Source: Methylobacterium sp. J-076
GTDB taxonomy: Bacteria; Pseudomonadota; Alphaproteobacteria; Rhizobiales; Beijerinckiaceae
Length of the DNA stretch: 64,000 bases
Assembly (NCBI RefSeq): GCF_022829405.1
Contig: NZ_JAKSXW010000133.1
Span: forward strand, 336,104-400,103
Direction of reading: 5' to 3'
Part shown: positions 26,201 through 36,028 of the stretch, piece by piece
Layout of the letters: the number at the start of each line of letters is the position of its first letter
How positions within the stretch are numbered: the stretch's first letter is position 1
Program-made: the position numbers and the translations under genes
Notes under the pieces: generated by a model
What the model was told of the DNA's origin: nothing
Databases searched by the model: none
The model's input: the letters and a program-made list of their open reading frames with translations, nothing else

Positions 26201-26387
26201 GCTCGGCGTGACGATGCTGCTGCAGGTCCACGACGAACTGGTCTTCGAAGCGGACGAGGCGGAGGTGGACGCGGCGATCCCGATCATCGCCTCCATCATG
26301 GAGAAGGCCCCCGCCCCCGCCCTGACGCTCCGTGTCCCCCTCGTCGTGGAGGCCAAGGCCGCGGGGAATTGGCAGGAGGCGCATTGA
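23238..26387 (+). CDS. polA: DNA polymerase I
   Basis: This 1,049-residue repair and Okazaki-processing polymerase has all three domains. The N-terminal 5' nuclease (about 15-320) starts VILVDGSSFIFRAYF and includes YKGHRPD and DTSDNVPGVPGIG. The 3'-5' exonuclease carries DTET with Asp451 and Glu453, so proofreading should be active. The polymerase domain has motif A at 820-827 (SADYSQIE), motif B (RRRAKTINFGIIYG) and motif C VHDE at 997-1000. A Pro/Gly/Ala-rich linker (about 340-430) makes it longer than the E. coli enzyme. A TTG at 23208 is an alternative start. Confidence 0.97.
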   Translation: MTAKSSETAAEAAPAPKQVGPGDQVILVDGSSFIFRAYFQSINQDQKYNSRPSDGLPTGAVRLFCTKIAQFLQDGAAGTMPTHLGIVFDKSEGSFRKEMFPDYKGHRPDAPDDLKRQMPLMRDAVRAFGLHAVELERYEADDLIATYARQAEARGAGVIIVSSDKDLMQLVGPLVRFYDFESGAKGKPGYRPERNLDVDAIIAKWEGLRPNQIGDALALIGDTSDNVPGVPGIGLKTAAALIKEFGSLDALLERAGEIKQPKRRETLLANVEQAKLSRKLVALIEDVPVPVALDDLGVPHPDPEKLVGFLKAMEFNTLTRRIAQMLHVDPEKVRPDPSLLPGAGAKAGDPPPFFGDSVPPDPETAAAGPERPPGDAPPGGGEVDPFADLGLPDAAPTPRGPAEPTPGSLVAARAAESVKPFDTAAYETVLTLEHLDAWIAEAEEAGVIAVDTETDSLDSYRAGLVGVSLAVAPGRACYIPLAHVRSVTAEADAGDLFGQGAASTDLVEPIADQIPLDAALARLKPLLENPGVLKVGQNLKYDWVVFSRHGIAVAPFDDTMLISYVLDAGKGGHGMDELARRHLGHQPITFSDVAGTGRAKVTFDRVALDKATAYAAEDADVTLRLWRMMKPRLVAERRVAVYETLERPLLPIIARMEMAGIRVDRDMLSRLSGDFSQILVRLEEEIQEDAGERFSVGSPKQIGDILFGKMGLPGAKKTPSGQWATPATLLEELAQAGHGLPKKILEWRQLAKLKSTYTDSLQTHADRETQRVHTSFSLAATTTGRLSSSEPNLQNIPVRTEEGRRIRRAFVAAPGKVLISADYSQIELRLLAHMADIPELRKAFEDGIDIHAATASAMFGVALKDMTPDLRRRAKTINFGIIYGISAFGLADRLGIGREEASAFIKQYFEQFPGIRDYIDTTKRICRDKGYVTTLFGRVCHYPQIRSNNPSERASVERQAINAPIQGSAADIIRRAMVRMEEALAAKRLGVTMLLQVHDELVFEADEAEVDAAIPIIASIMEKAPAPALTLRVPLVVEAKAAGNWQEAH

Positions 26388-26401
26388 GGGGCCACCCTCC
26401 C

Positions 26402-26490
26402 CGTCTTTGCGAGCGCGGCGCATTCAGGGCGGCGCCACGTTCGGAAGCGGCCCGCGTCCCTGGATTGCTTCACTCCATTCGCAATGACGT
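26402..26490. repeat. Single palindromic repeat after polA
   Basis: It runs from CGTCTTTGCGAGCG (26402) to CATTCGCAATGACG (26490), about 89 nt. Same family as the 5583 array. It begins 14 nt after the polA stop. Confidence 0.8.
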
Positions 26491-26504
26491 TTCCCCCTCA
26501 AATT

Positions 26505-26913
26505 CGTCATTGCGAGCGCAGCGAAGCAATCCAGGGCGCAGCGCCATCGCCGGAGGTTACGCAAGCCCGGGGTACAGGTCGGTCCAATCCGGGTTCATTG
26601 CCTCGATGAGCGCAAGCTTGCGCTTCCGCGACCCGGCCTTGATCTGCTTCTCACGCTCGATGGCCTCGATCATCGCGGCGTGAGACTCGTACCAGACGAG
26701 CGCCTTGCAGCCGTATTGCCGCGTAAAACCCGGCAGCAGGGCTTCGCGGTGCTCGTAGACCCGCCGGGCGAGGTTCGATGTCACGCCGACATAGAGCGTG
26801 CCGTTGCGTCGGCTGGCCATGATGTAGACGGTCGGCGCGCGCACGGCGGCCCTCGGGAGGATTGCGACTCAGGTCGCGGATCCCTGGATTGCTTCGCTTC
26901 GCTCGCAAAGACG
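26505..26913. mobile_element. GIY-YIG gene framed by the two halves of a palindromic repeat (candidate mobile unit)
   Basis: A left half-repeat (26505-26536, CGTCATTGCGAGCGCAGCGA then AGCAATCCAGGG) and an inverted right half (about 26882-26913, CCCTGGATTGCTTCGCTTCG then CTCGCAAAGACG) act as terminal inverted repeats of about 32 nt with few mismatches. Between them lies a minus-strand GIY-YIG nuclease gene and little else. Solo copies elsewhere have the same ends with only about 30 nt inside. No target-site duplication was seen. The mobile interpretation is an inference. Confidence 0.5.
26557..26844 (-). CDS. Small GIY-YIG nuclease-domain protein
   Basis: This 95-residue single-domain protein of the UPF0213-like group has the GIY-YIG motifs VYIM (Tyr7) and LYVG (Tyr18), then the conserved Arg27 in SNLARRVYEH and a Glu in IEREKQIK. 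It ends NPDWTDLYPGLA, typical of this small group. Catalytic residues look intact. It may cleave DNA; its natural substrate is unknown. The gene lies exactly between two half-copies of the window's common palindromic repeat. Confidence 0.9.
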   Translation of the reverse strand: MRAPTVYIMASRRNGTLYVGVTSNLARRVYEHREALLPGFTRQYGCKALVWYESHAAMIEAIEREKQIKAGSRKRKLALIEAMNPDWTDLYPGLA

Positions 26914-26958
26914 GATGGCGGATAATTCACAGAAATGCGGTACCCCTTGCATCCTAGC

Positions 26959-27064
26959 CGTCATTGCGAGCGCAGCGAAGCAATGACGGAGGTGGGGCGT
27001 CCACACGGAAAGCTGCCACCCTCCCCGTCTTTGCGAGCGGGGCGAAGCAATCTAGGGAAGCGCC
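26959..27064. repeat. Minimal and partial palindromic repeat copies
   Basis: A 30-nt mini-palindrome at 26959-26988 has arms CGTCATTGC and GCAATGACG. It looks like a copy lacking its centre. A left half-copy (CGTCTTTGCGAGCGGGGCGA) starts at 27026 and fades before the next gene. Both belong to the family of the 5583 array. Confidence 0.7.
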
Positions 27065-27099
27065 ACATCCGTCGATTGTAGCGACACGGGAGCGAAACG

Positions 27100-28074
27100 A
27101 TGCGGGCCCTCCTCTGCCAGACCCTCGACGGACCGAAGGCGCTGGCCATCGCCGAGCGGCCCGCGCCGGAGGCCGGGCCCGGGCAGGCGCTGGTCCGCAT
27201 CACCCTGGCCGCGCTGAACTTCTTCGACACGCTGATCGTCGCCGGGCGGTATCAGGTGAAGCCGCCCCTGCCCTTCTCGCCGGGGGGCGAGGGCGTGGGA
27301 ATCGTCGAGGCCCTGGGCGAGGGTGTCACCGGGCTCACGGTGGGCCAGCGTGTGGTGATCCATGCCGGCTACGGCTGCTGCGCGGAGCGGATCGCCATCG
27401 CAGCCGAGAGGCTCACCCCCGTCCCGGACGGGGTGCCGGACGAGCAGGCGGCCGGCCTCACCATCACCTACGGCACCACCCTCCACGCCCTCGCCAACCG
27501 GGCGAGGCTGAAGAGCGGCGAGTGGCTCGCGGTGCTCGGGGCGTCCGGTGGGGTCGGTCTCGCGGCGGTGGAGCTCGGGGCGCTGATGGGGGCGAAGGTC
27601 ATCGCCTGCGCCTCGTCGGAGGAGAAGGTCGCCGCCGCCCGCGCCCACGGCGCCGCCGAGGGGCTGGTCTACGCCCCCGAGACGCTGAAGGACGACCTGC
27701 GCCGGATCACCGGGGGCGCGGGGGTCGATGTGGTCTACGACGCGGTGGGCGATGCCTTCGCCGAGCCGGCCCTGCGGGCGCTCGCGTGGCGGGGGCGCTA
27801 CCTCGTGATCGGATTCGCGGCCGGCGAGATCCCACGCCTGCCCCTCAACCTGATCCTGCTGAAGGAACTCGACGTCCAGGGCGTCCACTGGGGCGCCTTC
27901 ACCGAGCGCGATTCGGCCGCCCACCGGGCGGACCAGGCGCAGCTGCTCGCATGGGTGGCGGAGGGCAAGCTCACCGCCAAGGTCCACGGCGTCTACCCGC
28001 TGGAGGAGTTCCCCGAGGCGTTCGGCGTGCTCGTCCGGCGGGAGGCCGTGGGGAAGGTGTTGCTGCGGATGTGA
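27100..28074 (+). CDS. NADPH:quinone oxidoreductase (zinc-independent MDR family)
   Basis: This 324-residue medium-chain reductase resembles quinone oxidoreductase/QorA-like enzymes. The N-terminal GroES-like domain has GRYQVKPPLPFSPGGEGVG. The Rossmann motif is LGASGGVGLAAVE near 146-158, and VDVVYDAVGDAF lies in the nucleotide-binding half. No zinc-binding cysteine or histidine set of the alcohol dehydrogenases is present. It likely reduces quinones or alpha,beta-unsaturated carbonyls with NADPH. It is a single gene set among palindromic repeats, ending before a third repeat type at 28088. Confidence 0.9.
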   Translation: MRALLCQTLDGPKALAIAERPAPEAGPGQALVRITLAALNFFDTLIVAGRYQVKPPLPFSPGGEGVGIVEALGEGVTGLTVGQRVVIHAGYGCCAERIAIAAERLTPVPDGVPDEQAAGLTITYGTTLHALANRARLKSGEWLAVLGASGGVGLAAVELGALMGAKVIACASSEEKVAAARAHGAAEGLVYAPETLKDDLRRITGGAGVDVVYDAVGDAFAEPALRALAWRGRYLVIGFAAGEIPRLPLNLILLKELDVQGVHWGAFTERDSAAHRADQAQLLAWVAEGKLTAKVHGVYPLEEFPEAFGVLVRREAVGKVLLRM

Positions 28075-28087
28075 GCCTGCCGCGTGG

Positions 28088-28248
28088 CCCTCCCCCCCCT
28101 GCAGGGGAGGGTGGCCCCCGTCAGGGGGTCGGGAGAGGGGAGCGACCTCTCCGGAAGAGCCGCGCCGGCCGCGTCGTCCCGAACCGTCGCGCGGCCCCTC
28201 TCCCGCCCTGCTGTCGCAGGGCACCCTCCCCCGCAGAGGGGGGAGGGT
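28088..28248. repeat. Long inverted repeat of a third type (CCCTCCCCCC...GGGGGGAGGG)
   Basis: The left arm (from 28088, CCCTCCCCCCCCTGCAGGGG then AGGGTGGC) matches the reverse complement of the right arm (ending 28248, GCAGGGCACCCTCCCCCGCA then GAGGGGGGAGGG). The central ~90 nt also has GC dyads. It fills the whole gap between the convergent quinone reductase and adenosine kinase genes and could terminate both. Confidence 0.6.
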
Positions 28249-28255
28249 CAGGGCC

Positions 28256-29269
28256 TCAAAGCAGCCCCCGCTCCCGCGCCAGCATCACCAGATCCGTCTG
28301 CGGCCGGGCGCCGATGTGCTGGATGACCTCCGCCGCCGCCAGAGTGCCGAGGCGGGCGCTGGCGAGGTGGTCGAGGCCGCGGGCGTGGCCGGCCAGGAAG
28401 CCGGCGGCGAAGAGGTCGCCCGCCCCGGTGGTGTCGAGGACGTGCTCCACCGGGCTCGCCGCCACCTCGCGGACATGGCCGCCATGGACGACGAGGGCGC
28501 CCTTCTCCGAGCGGGTGACGAGGCCGAGCAGGTGCATGCCGCGCCCGTTGCGCTCGTCGCGGAGCGCCGCCACGGCGGCCTCCTCATCCTCGGTCTGGTA
28601 GAGGCTCTTCAGCTCGCCGAGGTTGGCGAACAGGATGTCGATGCTGCCGTCGCGGATGAGGCCCAGGAACTCGTCGCGGTAGCGGCCGACGCAGAAGGCG
28701 TCCGACAGGGTCAATGCCACGGCGTTGCCGGCCCGGTGGGCGATCTCCACGGCCTTGCGGAAGGCCTCCTTGGCGGCAGGCGGATCCCAGAGGTAGCCTT
28801 CGAGGTAGACGACCCGGGCGGAGGCGACCGTGTCCTTGTGGACGTCGTCCGGCCCCAGGCCCTGGCAGGCGCCGAGATAGGTGCTCATGGTCCGCTCGCC
28901 ATCCGGCGTCACCAGCACGAAGCAGCGGGCGGTGGCCGGGCCGTCGGCGGCGGCGGGCACGTCGAAGCCGACGCCGGTCGCCTTGAGGTCGTGGCGGAAC
29001 AGGTGGCCGAGCTCGTCGTCGCGCACCCGGCCGACGAAGCCGGTCTTCGCCCCGAGCATCGCCGCGCCCACGGCGGTGTTGGCCCCCGAGCCGCCGGAGA
29101 CGATCGTCGCCGGGCCCATGACCTGGAACAGCGACTCCGCCCGCGCCTCGTCGATCAGCGTCATCGCCCCGCGCGCGATGCCCTCCTTCTCCAGGAAGGC
29201 GTCGTCGGTGCGCGCGATGACGTCGACGATGGCATTGCCGAGGACGAGGAGATCGAGGGAGGCCGTCAT
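28256..29269 (-). CDS. PfkB-family adenosine kinase
   Basis: This 337-residue sugar/nucleoside kinase of the ribokinase fold has an N-terminal substrate region (LLVLGNAIVDVIA, GGSGANTAVGAAML) and the C-terminal anion-hole motif DTTGAGDLFAAG with the catalytic Asp. The pattern IVDVIA with GPATIVSGGSGANT is that of bacterial adenosine kinases, which make AMP from adenosine and so recycle the product of S-adenosylhomocysteine hydrolysis. The start at MTASLDLL matches the family. It is last in a minus-strand series after MFS and Uma2 genes. Confidence 0.9.
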   Translation of the reverse strand: MTASLDLLVLGNAIVDVIARTDDAFLEKEGIARGAMTLIDEARAESLFQVMGPATIVSGGSGANTAVGAAMLGAKTGFVGRVRDDELGHLFRHDLKATGVGFDVPAAADGPATARCFVLVTPDGERTMSTYLGACQGLGPDDVHKDTVASARVVYLEGYLWDPPAAKEAFRKAVEIAHRAGNAVALTLSDAFCVGRYRDEFLGLIRDGSIDILFANLGELKSLYQTEDEEAAVAALRDERNGRGMHLLGLVTRSEKGALVVHGGHVREVAASPVEHVLDTTGAGDLFAAGFLAGHARGLDHLASARLGTLAAAEVIQHIGARPQTDLVMLARERGLL

Positions 29270-29339
29270 GCGGTGATCCGTCTGCGAAGCGATTCCGGCC
29301 GCTGTGGCACCGGTCGCCGGCCGGATCAAGGCGGGCCCG

Positions 29340-29900
29340 TCAGTCTTGGGCGAAGAGGTCGGCGACGGAAATCGTCAGGCCGGGCGGATCGAGGGGGAGC
29401 GTCCCCTCGCTGATCATCCGCGTGGCGACGGCGTCGTCCGTGCCCCGGGCGTGGTGCACGACGAGGCGGTTGTCCGGGTACAGGATCAGGTAGTGGGCGA
29501 TGCTCGGCACGCGGAAATAGCCGCGCAGCTTCGCCCCCTGGTCCACGGAGCGGGTGCCCGGCGAGACGACCTCGACCACGATGACCGGGTTCGTGATCTC
29601 GACGGCGTCCGGGTCCGCCCGCCCGCCGCAATAGACGAGGGCATCCGGCTCGAAGGCGGTGTGGTCGTCGATGCGGACGGTCATGCCGTCGGGCATGGCG
29701 CGGCAGGGGAGACCGGCGCCGCGGATGGCGTCGCGAAGGGCTCGGCACACGGCGAACTTCACTTCGGCGTGCCGCACCCGCTCCGGCGACATCGCGATGA
29801 CCCGGCCGTCGATCAGTTCGTAGCGGCCCGGTCGCCCTTCGGCCCAGGCCAGGAACTCCTCCGTCGTCATCCGCCCGTCCGGTGCCGCCCTCGCGCCCAT
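29340..29900 (-). CDS. Uma2 family endonuclease-like protein (DUF820)
   Basis: This 186-residue protein has the Uma2/DUF820 restriction-endonuclease-like fold. The motifs are MTTEEFLAWAEGRPGRYELI, PDALVYCGG, and the PD-(D/E)xK core EITNPVIVVEVVSPGT with LRGYFRVPSIAHYLIL. Residue patterns for catalysis (the Asp in PDALV, EV in VVEVVSP) are intact. The natural role of this very common family is unknown. The ATG at 29900 (MGARAAPDG) gives the usual distance to MTTEEF; another lies 30 nt upstream. It sits 40 nt downstream of an MFS gene, probably in the same transcript. Confidence 0.85.
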   Translation of the reverse strand: MGARAAPDGRMTTEEFLAWAEGRPGRYELIDGRVIAMSPERVRHAEVKFAVCRALRDAIRGAGLPCRAMPDGMTVRIDDHTAFEPDALVYCGGRADPDAVEITNPVIVVEVVSPGTRSVDQGAKLRGYFRVPSIAHYLILYPDNRLVVHHARGTDDAVATRMISEGTLPLDPPGLTISVADLFAQD

Positions 29901-29940
29901 CTCGTCCGCCCGATTTGTCGGCGGAAGCATAGCACGACTC

Positions 29941-31362
29941 TCAGCTGGCGATCTCCTCCAGCGCCACGTCCCGGGTGCGCGGCCCGAGGAGGGCGACGAG
30001 GCCGCCGGCGATGAGCATCGCCGCGGAGATGAACAGGAACACCCCGGGCGTGCCCGCCTCCCGCAGGACGAAGGCGATGATGAAGCCGGTGAAGATCGCC
30101 GAGAAGCGGCTCCAGGAATAGACGAAGCCCACCGCCCGCGCCCGGATGCCGGTGGGGAACAGCTCCGCCTGATAGGCGTGGAAGCTGTAGGACATGACGT
30201 TCGAGGCGAGCGTCAGGCCGATGCCGAGGGCCACGATGGCGGCGACGTCCCGCACCTGCGCGAAGGCGAGGCCGCAGGCGATGTAGACGAGGGCGGCGGC
30301 CACGATGACGTGCTTGCGCTCGAACCGGTCGGCGATGGCGAGCCCGATCAGCGGCCCCACCGGGGCGGCGAGCGCGATCAGCGCCGTGTAGGCGAGGCTC
30401 GACGTGACGGTGATGCCTTGCGCGATCAGCAGGGTCGGCACCCAGTTGGCGAAGCCGTAGAAGCCCACGGTCTGGAACACGTTGAACCCCGCCATCATCA
30501 GCGTGCGGCGGCGGTAGGGGGGCACCCACATGTCGCGGAAGGCGCCCTGCGGCCGGGCGGGCTGCGGCGGGCCGGGGGGCGGCAGGGGGCGGCCGTACTC
30601 CGCCGCGACCTTCGCCTCCAGCCGGGCCATCACCGCCTCCGCCTCGGCGACCCGCCCGCGCTGCACCAGCCAGCGCGGGCTCTCGGGCAGGCCGGCGCGC
30701 ATCCACCACACCAGCAAAGCCGCCGAGGCGCCGATGAGCGCCACCCAGCGCCAGCCGTCGAGGCCGAAGGGCGAGAGCGGAATCAGCAGGTAGGACAGGA
30801 AGGCCACCACCGGCACCGCGCAGAAGCCGATGCCCTGGCACAGGGCGAAGGCGCGGCCCCGGATGGCCTTCGGCACCAGCTCGGAGAGGTAGCTGCCGAT
30901 GGTCACCATCTCCAGCCCGAGCCCGATCCCGGCGATGAGCCGCCACAGGTTCAGCCCGAACGCCTCGGTCTGGAAGGCCATCACGACGTTGGCCGCCGTG
31001 TAGGAGAGGAGCGACCACGTGAAGATCGCCCGCCGCCCGAATCGGTCGGCGAGCCAGCCGCAGGCCATGGTGCCGATGAACAGCCCGGTGAACAGCGCGG
31101 CCACGAAGCCCGCCACGCCGGTCGCGCCGAACAGGCCGGGGGTGGTCGGCGTGAGGATGCCGGCCTTCACGAGGCCCGGCGCCACGTAGCCGGTGAACAG
31201 CAGGTCGTAGAGCTCGAAGAAGAAGCCGAGGCCGAGCAGCGCCACGATGCGCCACACCGTCCGCGTCGCCGGCAGGCGGTCGAGCCGGGCGACGATCATC
31301 GCCGGGTCGGAGGCGGTCGGGTGTCCGGCCGCCTGCGGAAGCGGGGCCGCGCGGGTCGTCAT
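29941..31362 (-). CDS. MFS transporter, sugar/aromatic-acid porter type
   Basis: This 473-residue 12-helix inner-membrane transporter has LADRFGRR between helices 2 and 3, GIGLGLEMVTIGSYLSELVP around helix 4, and PESPRWLV before the central loop, the signature of the sugar-porter and related metabolite:H+ symporter families. The central loop contains a Pro-rich stretch (RPLPPPGPPQPARP). The substrate is unknown. The frame is open 53 codons upstream, but the ATG at 31362 gives the usual short N-terminal arm. Confidence 0.88.
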   Translation of the reverse strand: MTTRAAPLPQAAGHPTASDPAMIVARLDRLPATRTVWRIVALLGLGFFFELYDLLFTGYVAPGLVKAGILTPTTPGLFGATGVAGFVAALFTGLFIGTMACGWLADRFGRRAIFTWSLLSYTAANVVMAFQTEAFGLNLWRLIAGIGLGLEMVTIGSYLSELVPKAIRGRAFALCQGIGFCAVPVVAFLSYLLIPLSPFGLDGWRWVALIGASAALLVWWMRAGLPESPRWLVQRGRVAEAEAVMARLEAKVAAEYGRPLPPPGPPQPARPQGAFRDMWVPPYRRRTLMMAGFNVFQTVGFYGFANWVPTLLIAQGITVTSSLAYTALIALAAPVGPLIGLAIADRFERKHVIVAAALVYIACGLAFAQVRDVAAIVALGIGLTLASNVMSYSFHAYQAELFPTGIRARAVGFVYSWSRFSAIFTGFIIAFVLREAGTPGVFLFISAAMLIAGGLVALLGPRTRDVALEEIAS

Positions 31363-31433
31363 GGGGCTCGTCCTCAAGCTGGCCGGGCCGCTTGCCCCGG
31401 AACGGGCGGCTGCGCAAGGCGCACGCTCACTGC

Positions 31434-31526
31434 CGTCATTGCGAGCGCAGCGAAGCAGTCCAGCCGGCACCGCCTCATCCGGGCAGGGCGCGCCCTGGAT
31501 TGCTTCGGCTTCGCCTCGCAATGACG
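31434..31526. repeat. Single palindromic repeat
   Basis: A 93-nt copy from CGTCATTGCGAGCGCAGCGA (31434) to CTCGCAATGACG (31526). Same family as the 5583 array. It lies between the glutaminase and MFS genes. Confidence 0.85.
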
Positions 31527-31558
31527 GCGGGGGATTACAGGGGACCGGGCAAGCGCCC

Positions 31559-32488
31559 TCACACCCCGAACACCGACCACCCCATGCGCTGGGTCAGACG
31601 TTCCAGGGCCACGCGGCCGAGGTGGGAGTTGCCGGCGGCGTCGAGGCCCGGGGACCACACCGCGATCGAGGCCTTGCCGGGGGCCACGGCGAAGATGCCG
31701 CCGCCGACGCCGCTCTTGCCCGGCAGGCCGACCCGGTAGGCGAACTCGCCCGACCCGTCGTAATGGCCGCAGGTCAGCATGATCGCGTTGATACGGCGCG
31801 CCCGCTCCGGGGAGACCACGTTGAAGCCGGTGGCCGGGTTGATGCCGTTATGGGCCAGGAACTGCCCCGCCATGGCGAGCTGGCGGCAGTTCATCGCGAT
31901 GGCACAGTGGTGGAAGTACACGCCGAGGGTGAAGTCCACCGGGTTCTCGATCACCCCGAAGGACTTCATGTAGTAGGCGAGCGCGCTGTTCCGGAAGCCG
32001 GTGCGCCGCTCCGAGGCCGCGACCTTCTCGTCGATGGTGACGGTCTGGTCCTGTGCCAGGAACTGCATGAAGCGCAGGATCTCGCCCAGCGCCTCCCGGG
32101 GCTCGTGGCCGGAGAGGATCACGTCGGTGACGGCGATGGCGCCGGCATTGATGAACGGGTTGCGCGGCACCCCGCGCTCGCGCTCCAGCTGCACGATCGA
32201 GTTGAACGGGTTGCCCGAGGGCTCGCGCCCGACCCGCCGCCACAGGCGGTCGCCGATCATCCCGAGGGCCAGGGTGAGGGTGAAGACCTTCGAGATGCTC
32301 TGGATCGAGAACAGCGTCTCGCTGTCTCCGCCCGCGCTCACCCGCCCGTCCGCTTCCACCACCGCCAGGCCGAAGCGGTTCGGGTCCACATGGGCTAGTT
32401 CGGGGATGTAGTCGGCGACGGTGCCGCGGTCCGGGCGCGCGGCCATCTCCTCCGAGATCTCACGGACGACGGTGTCGAGGTCGGGCAT
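31559..32488 (-). CDS. glsA: Glutaminase A
   Basis: This 309-residue serine-dependent glutaminase hydrolyses glutamine to glutamate and ammonia. It has the beta-lactamase-like SxxK motif SISK (Ser64, Lys67), [13 protein letters not shown], the ERRTGFRN region, and [15 protein letters not shown] near the C-terminus, all of the bacterial GlsA/YbaS/YneH family. The length is normal and the ATG at 32488 is the family start. A stable 9-bp hairpin sits in the leader just upstream. Confidence 0.96.
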   Translation of the reverse strand: MPDLDTVVREISEEMAARPDRGTVADYIPELAHVDPNRFGLAVVEADGRVSAGGDSETLFSIQSISKVFTLTLALGMIGDRLWRRVGREPSGNPFNSIVQLERERGVPRNPFINAGAIAVTDVILSGHEPREALGEILRFMQFLAQDQTVTIDEKVAASERRTGFRNSALAYYMKSFGVIENPVDFTLGVYFHHCAIAMNCRQLAMAGQFLAHNGINPATGFNVVSPERARRINAIMLTCGHYDGSGEFAYRVGLPGKSGVGGGIFAVAPGKASIAVWSPGLDAAGNSHLGRVALERLTQRMGWSVFGV

Positions 32489-32503
32489 GGCCTGTCACGG
32501 TTT

Positions 32504-32524
32504 CGAGAGGTCGGGGACCTCTCG
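32504..32524 (-). promoter_or_regulatory. Hairpin in the glutaminase leader
   Basis: On the minus strand CGAGAGGTC and GACCTCTCG form a perfect 9-bp stem with a 3-nt loop, ending 16 nt before the glsA start. It could be the terminator of the upstream ABC gene or a leader structure affecting glsA translation. Confidence 0.45.
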
Positions 32525-32648
32525 CGGGGGCGGGGCGGTGCCCCGCCACGATCGGGGTTGGGCCCCGACACCCCACCAGAGGGCGAGCCCCCTGGGAACC
32601 GTTCCGTGGGCAGGGCCGCCATGCCCACGCAAGGACCGGGCCTCGCCC

Positions 32649-34430
<1,782 letters not shown>

Positions 34431-34618
34431 CCCGTTCTCGCGTGGCCGGCCGGCAGCAGCCGTGCGAGCATGCGGTATTAAAGGCAAGTCCGTCCCGTAG
34501 CGCCAACGCCGCAGCGTTGCCATACGTTGCAGTGTCGTGATCGGGCCAGCGCGCATTTAGCGGCTCACGCTGAACATAGCTTGATCGGCCGCCCCAAGCG
34601 AAAGCGGTGCCGCGCCAT

Positions 34619-36028
34619 TCAGTGCCCCTCCGCCCGCGCCTCGGCCGCCCCCCTGCGGGTCTCGGGCATGATCAGCGCCACGAGCATGAAGGCGGCGAAG
34701 CCGACGAAGGCGAGGCCGAGGAAGGCGCTGTGGCTCCCGAGCCTGTCGGCCATGATCCCGGCCAGCGAGGTCGAGAGGGCGGCGCCGATGCCCATGGCCG
34801 TGCCCACCGCCCCCAGGGCGAGGTTGAACCGGCCGGTGCCGCGGGTCAGGTCCGAGACGACGAGGGGGACCATCACCCCCAGCACCGAGGCCGACACGCC
34901 GTCGAGCACCTGGATCGCCACGAGGCCGTAGGGGTTCGTGGTGGAGGCGAGGAGCAGGCCCCGGAGCGGCAGGGCCGCGAAGCCGACCAGCAGGACCGGG
35001 TAGCGCCCGAACCGCTCCGTCGCCCGCCCCACGGCCGGTGCGCAGACGGCGAGCACCGCCTGCGGAACCATGATGCAGGCCGCCACCAGGGCGGTCGCCG
35101 TCTCGCTCGCCCGCAGGGTCAGGACGCTGCCGACGAGGGGCATCATCGCCGCGTTGGCGAGGAAGAACAGCAGCATGCACGCGCCGAAGCTCATCAGGCC
35201 CCGGTTGGCGAGCAGCGCCCACAGGCCGCCGCGCCCGCCGCCGACGGGCTGGGCCGACTGAACGCGGGTGTTGGCGTCGATCTCGTCGGCCCGGATCCGC
35301 GACAGGGCCATCACGGCCGGGATGCCGAGGGCCGCGGTCAGGTAGAACACCGCCCCGTTCGAGAGGTAGTAGCCGCAGGCGCCCATGCCGGCGGCGGCGA
35401 TGGCGTTGCCCAGGGCCTGGAAACTCGCATTGCGCCCGAGCCGCTCGCCGGCCCTGGCATGCCCGACGAGGCCGATGCTGATGGCGGCGAGGGCCGGCGT
35501 CAGCACGCAGCTCGCCGCCGAATGCGCGGCCATCGCCAGCAGGACGACGGGGAAGCTCGGCCACACGGCGAGGGCCAGGGCGCTGACCGCCACGGACACC
35601 ACGGCGACGCCCGCGGCGAAGCGCTTCGAGCGCGCCGCATCGACGAAGGCGCCCCCCGGCACCTGCCCGAGGAGGCCCACGAGGCTGCCCACCGTCAGGG
35701 CGAAGCCGATGTCGGACTGGGTCCACTTCGCCTGGGAGAAGTACACGGCCAGGAACGGGCCGAACCCGGTCTGCAGGTTGGCCACGAAGAAGGCGAAGGC
35801 ATCCAGGCCCCGGCGGCTGCGCAGGGAGACGGGTTCCGCCGCCGCCGGGGCGAGGGCGGCCTCCGGCGCGGGCGCGGCCGGGGATGCCCCCGCCGGGCCC
35901 GCCACCGGGGTGACGCGCGGCTTGCCCCCGGCGAGGAACTCCTTGCGGGCCTCCTGCCGGACCGGATCGCGTTCGCGGGCCGGAGCCGCCGGAACGTGAG
36001 GCCCTGCCTTCAATCGGGCCACCGTCAT
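34619..36028 (-). CDS. MFS transporter with long N-terminal extension
   Basis: This 469-residue protein begins with a ~70-residue Ala/Pro-rich cytoplasmic extension, then a 12-helix MFS domain (from GLDAFAFFVANLQTGFGPFLA). Motifs include GQVPGGAFVDAARSKR between helices 2 and 3 and GRATERFGRYPVLLVG in the second half. The substrate is unknown; the closest recognisable relatives are drug/metabolite exporters of the DHA type. Its start codon overlaps the stop of the upstream PRC-barrel gene (ATGA), so the two are translationally coupled. Confidence 0.88.
   Translation of the reverse strand: MTVARLKAGPHVPAAPARERDPVRQEARKEFLAGGKPRVTPVAGPAGASPAAPAPEAALAPAAAEPVSLRSRRGLDAFAFFVANLQTGFGPFLAVYFSQAKWTQSDIGFALTVGSLVGLLGQVPGGAFVDAARSKRFAAGVAVVSVAVSALALAVWPSFPVVLLAMAAHSAASCVLTPALAAISIGLVGHARAGERLGRNASFQALGNAIAAAGMGACGYYLSNGAVFYLTAALGIPAVMALSRIRADEIDANTRVQSAQPVGGGRGGLWALLANRGLMSFGACMLLFFLANAAMMPLVGSVLTLRASETATALVAACIMVPQAVLAVCAPAVGRATERFGRYPVLLVGFAALPLRGLLLASTTNPYGLVAIQVLDGVSASVLGVMVPLVVSDLTRGTGRFNLALGAVGTAMGIGAALSTSLAGIMADRLGSHSAFLGLAFVGFAAFMLVALIMPETRRGAAEARAEGH

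Noticed and set aside
34431..34556. N-terminal extension of the ABC exporter to 34556
   Set aside because: The extra 42 residues have no similarity to exporter N-termini, and the start at 34430 fits the family length.
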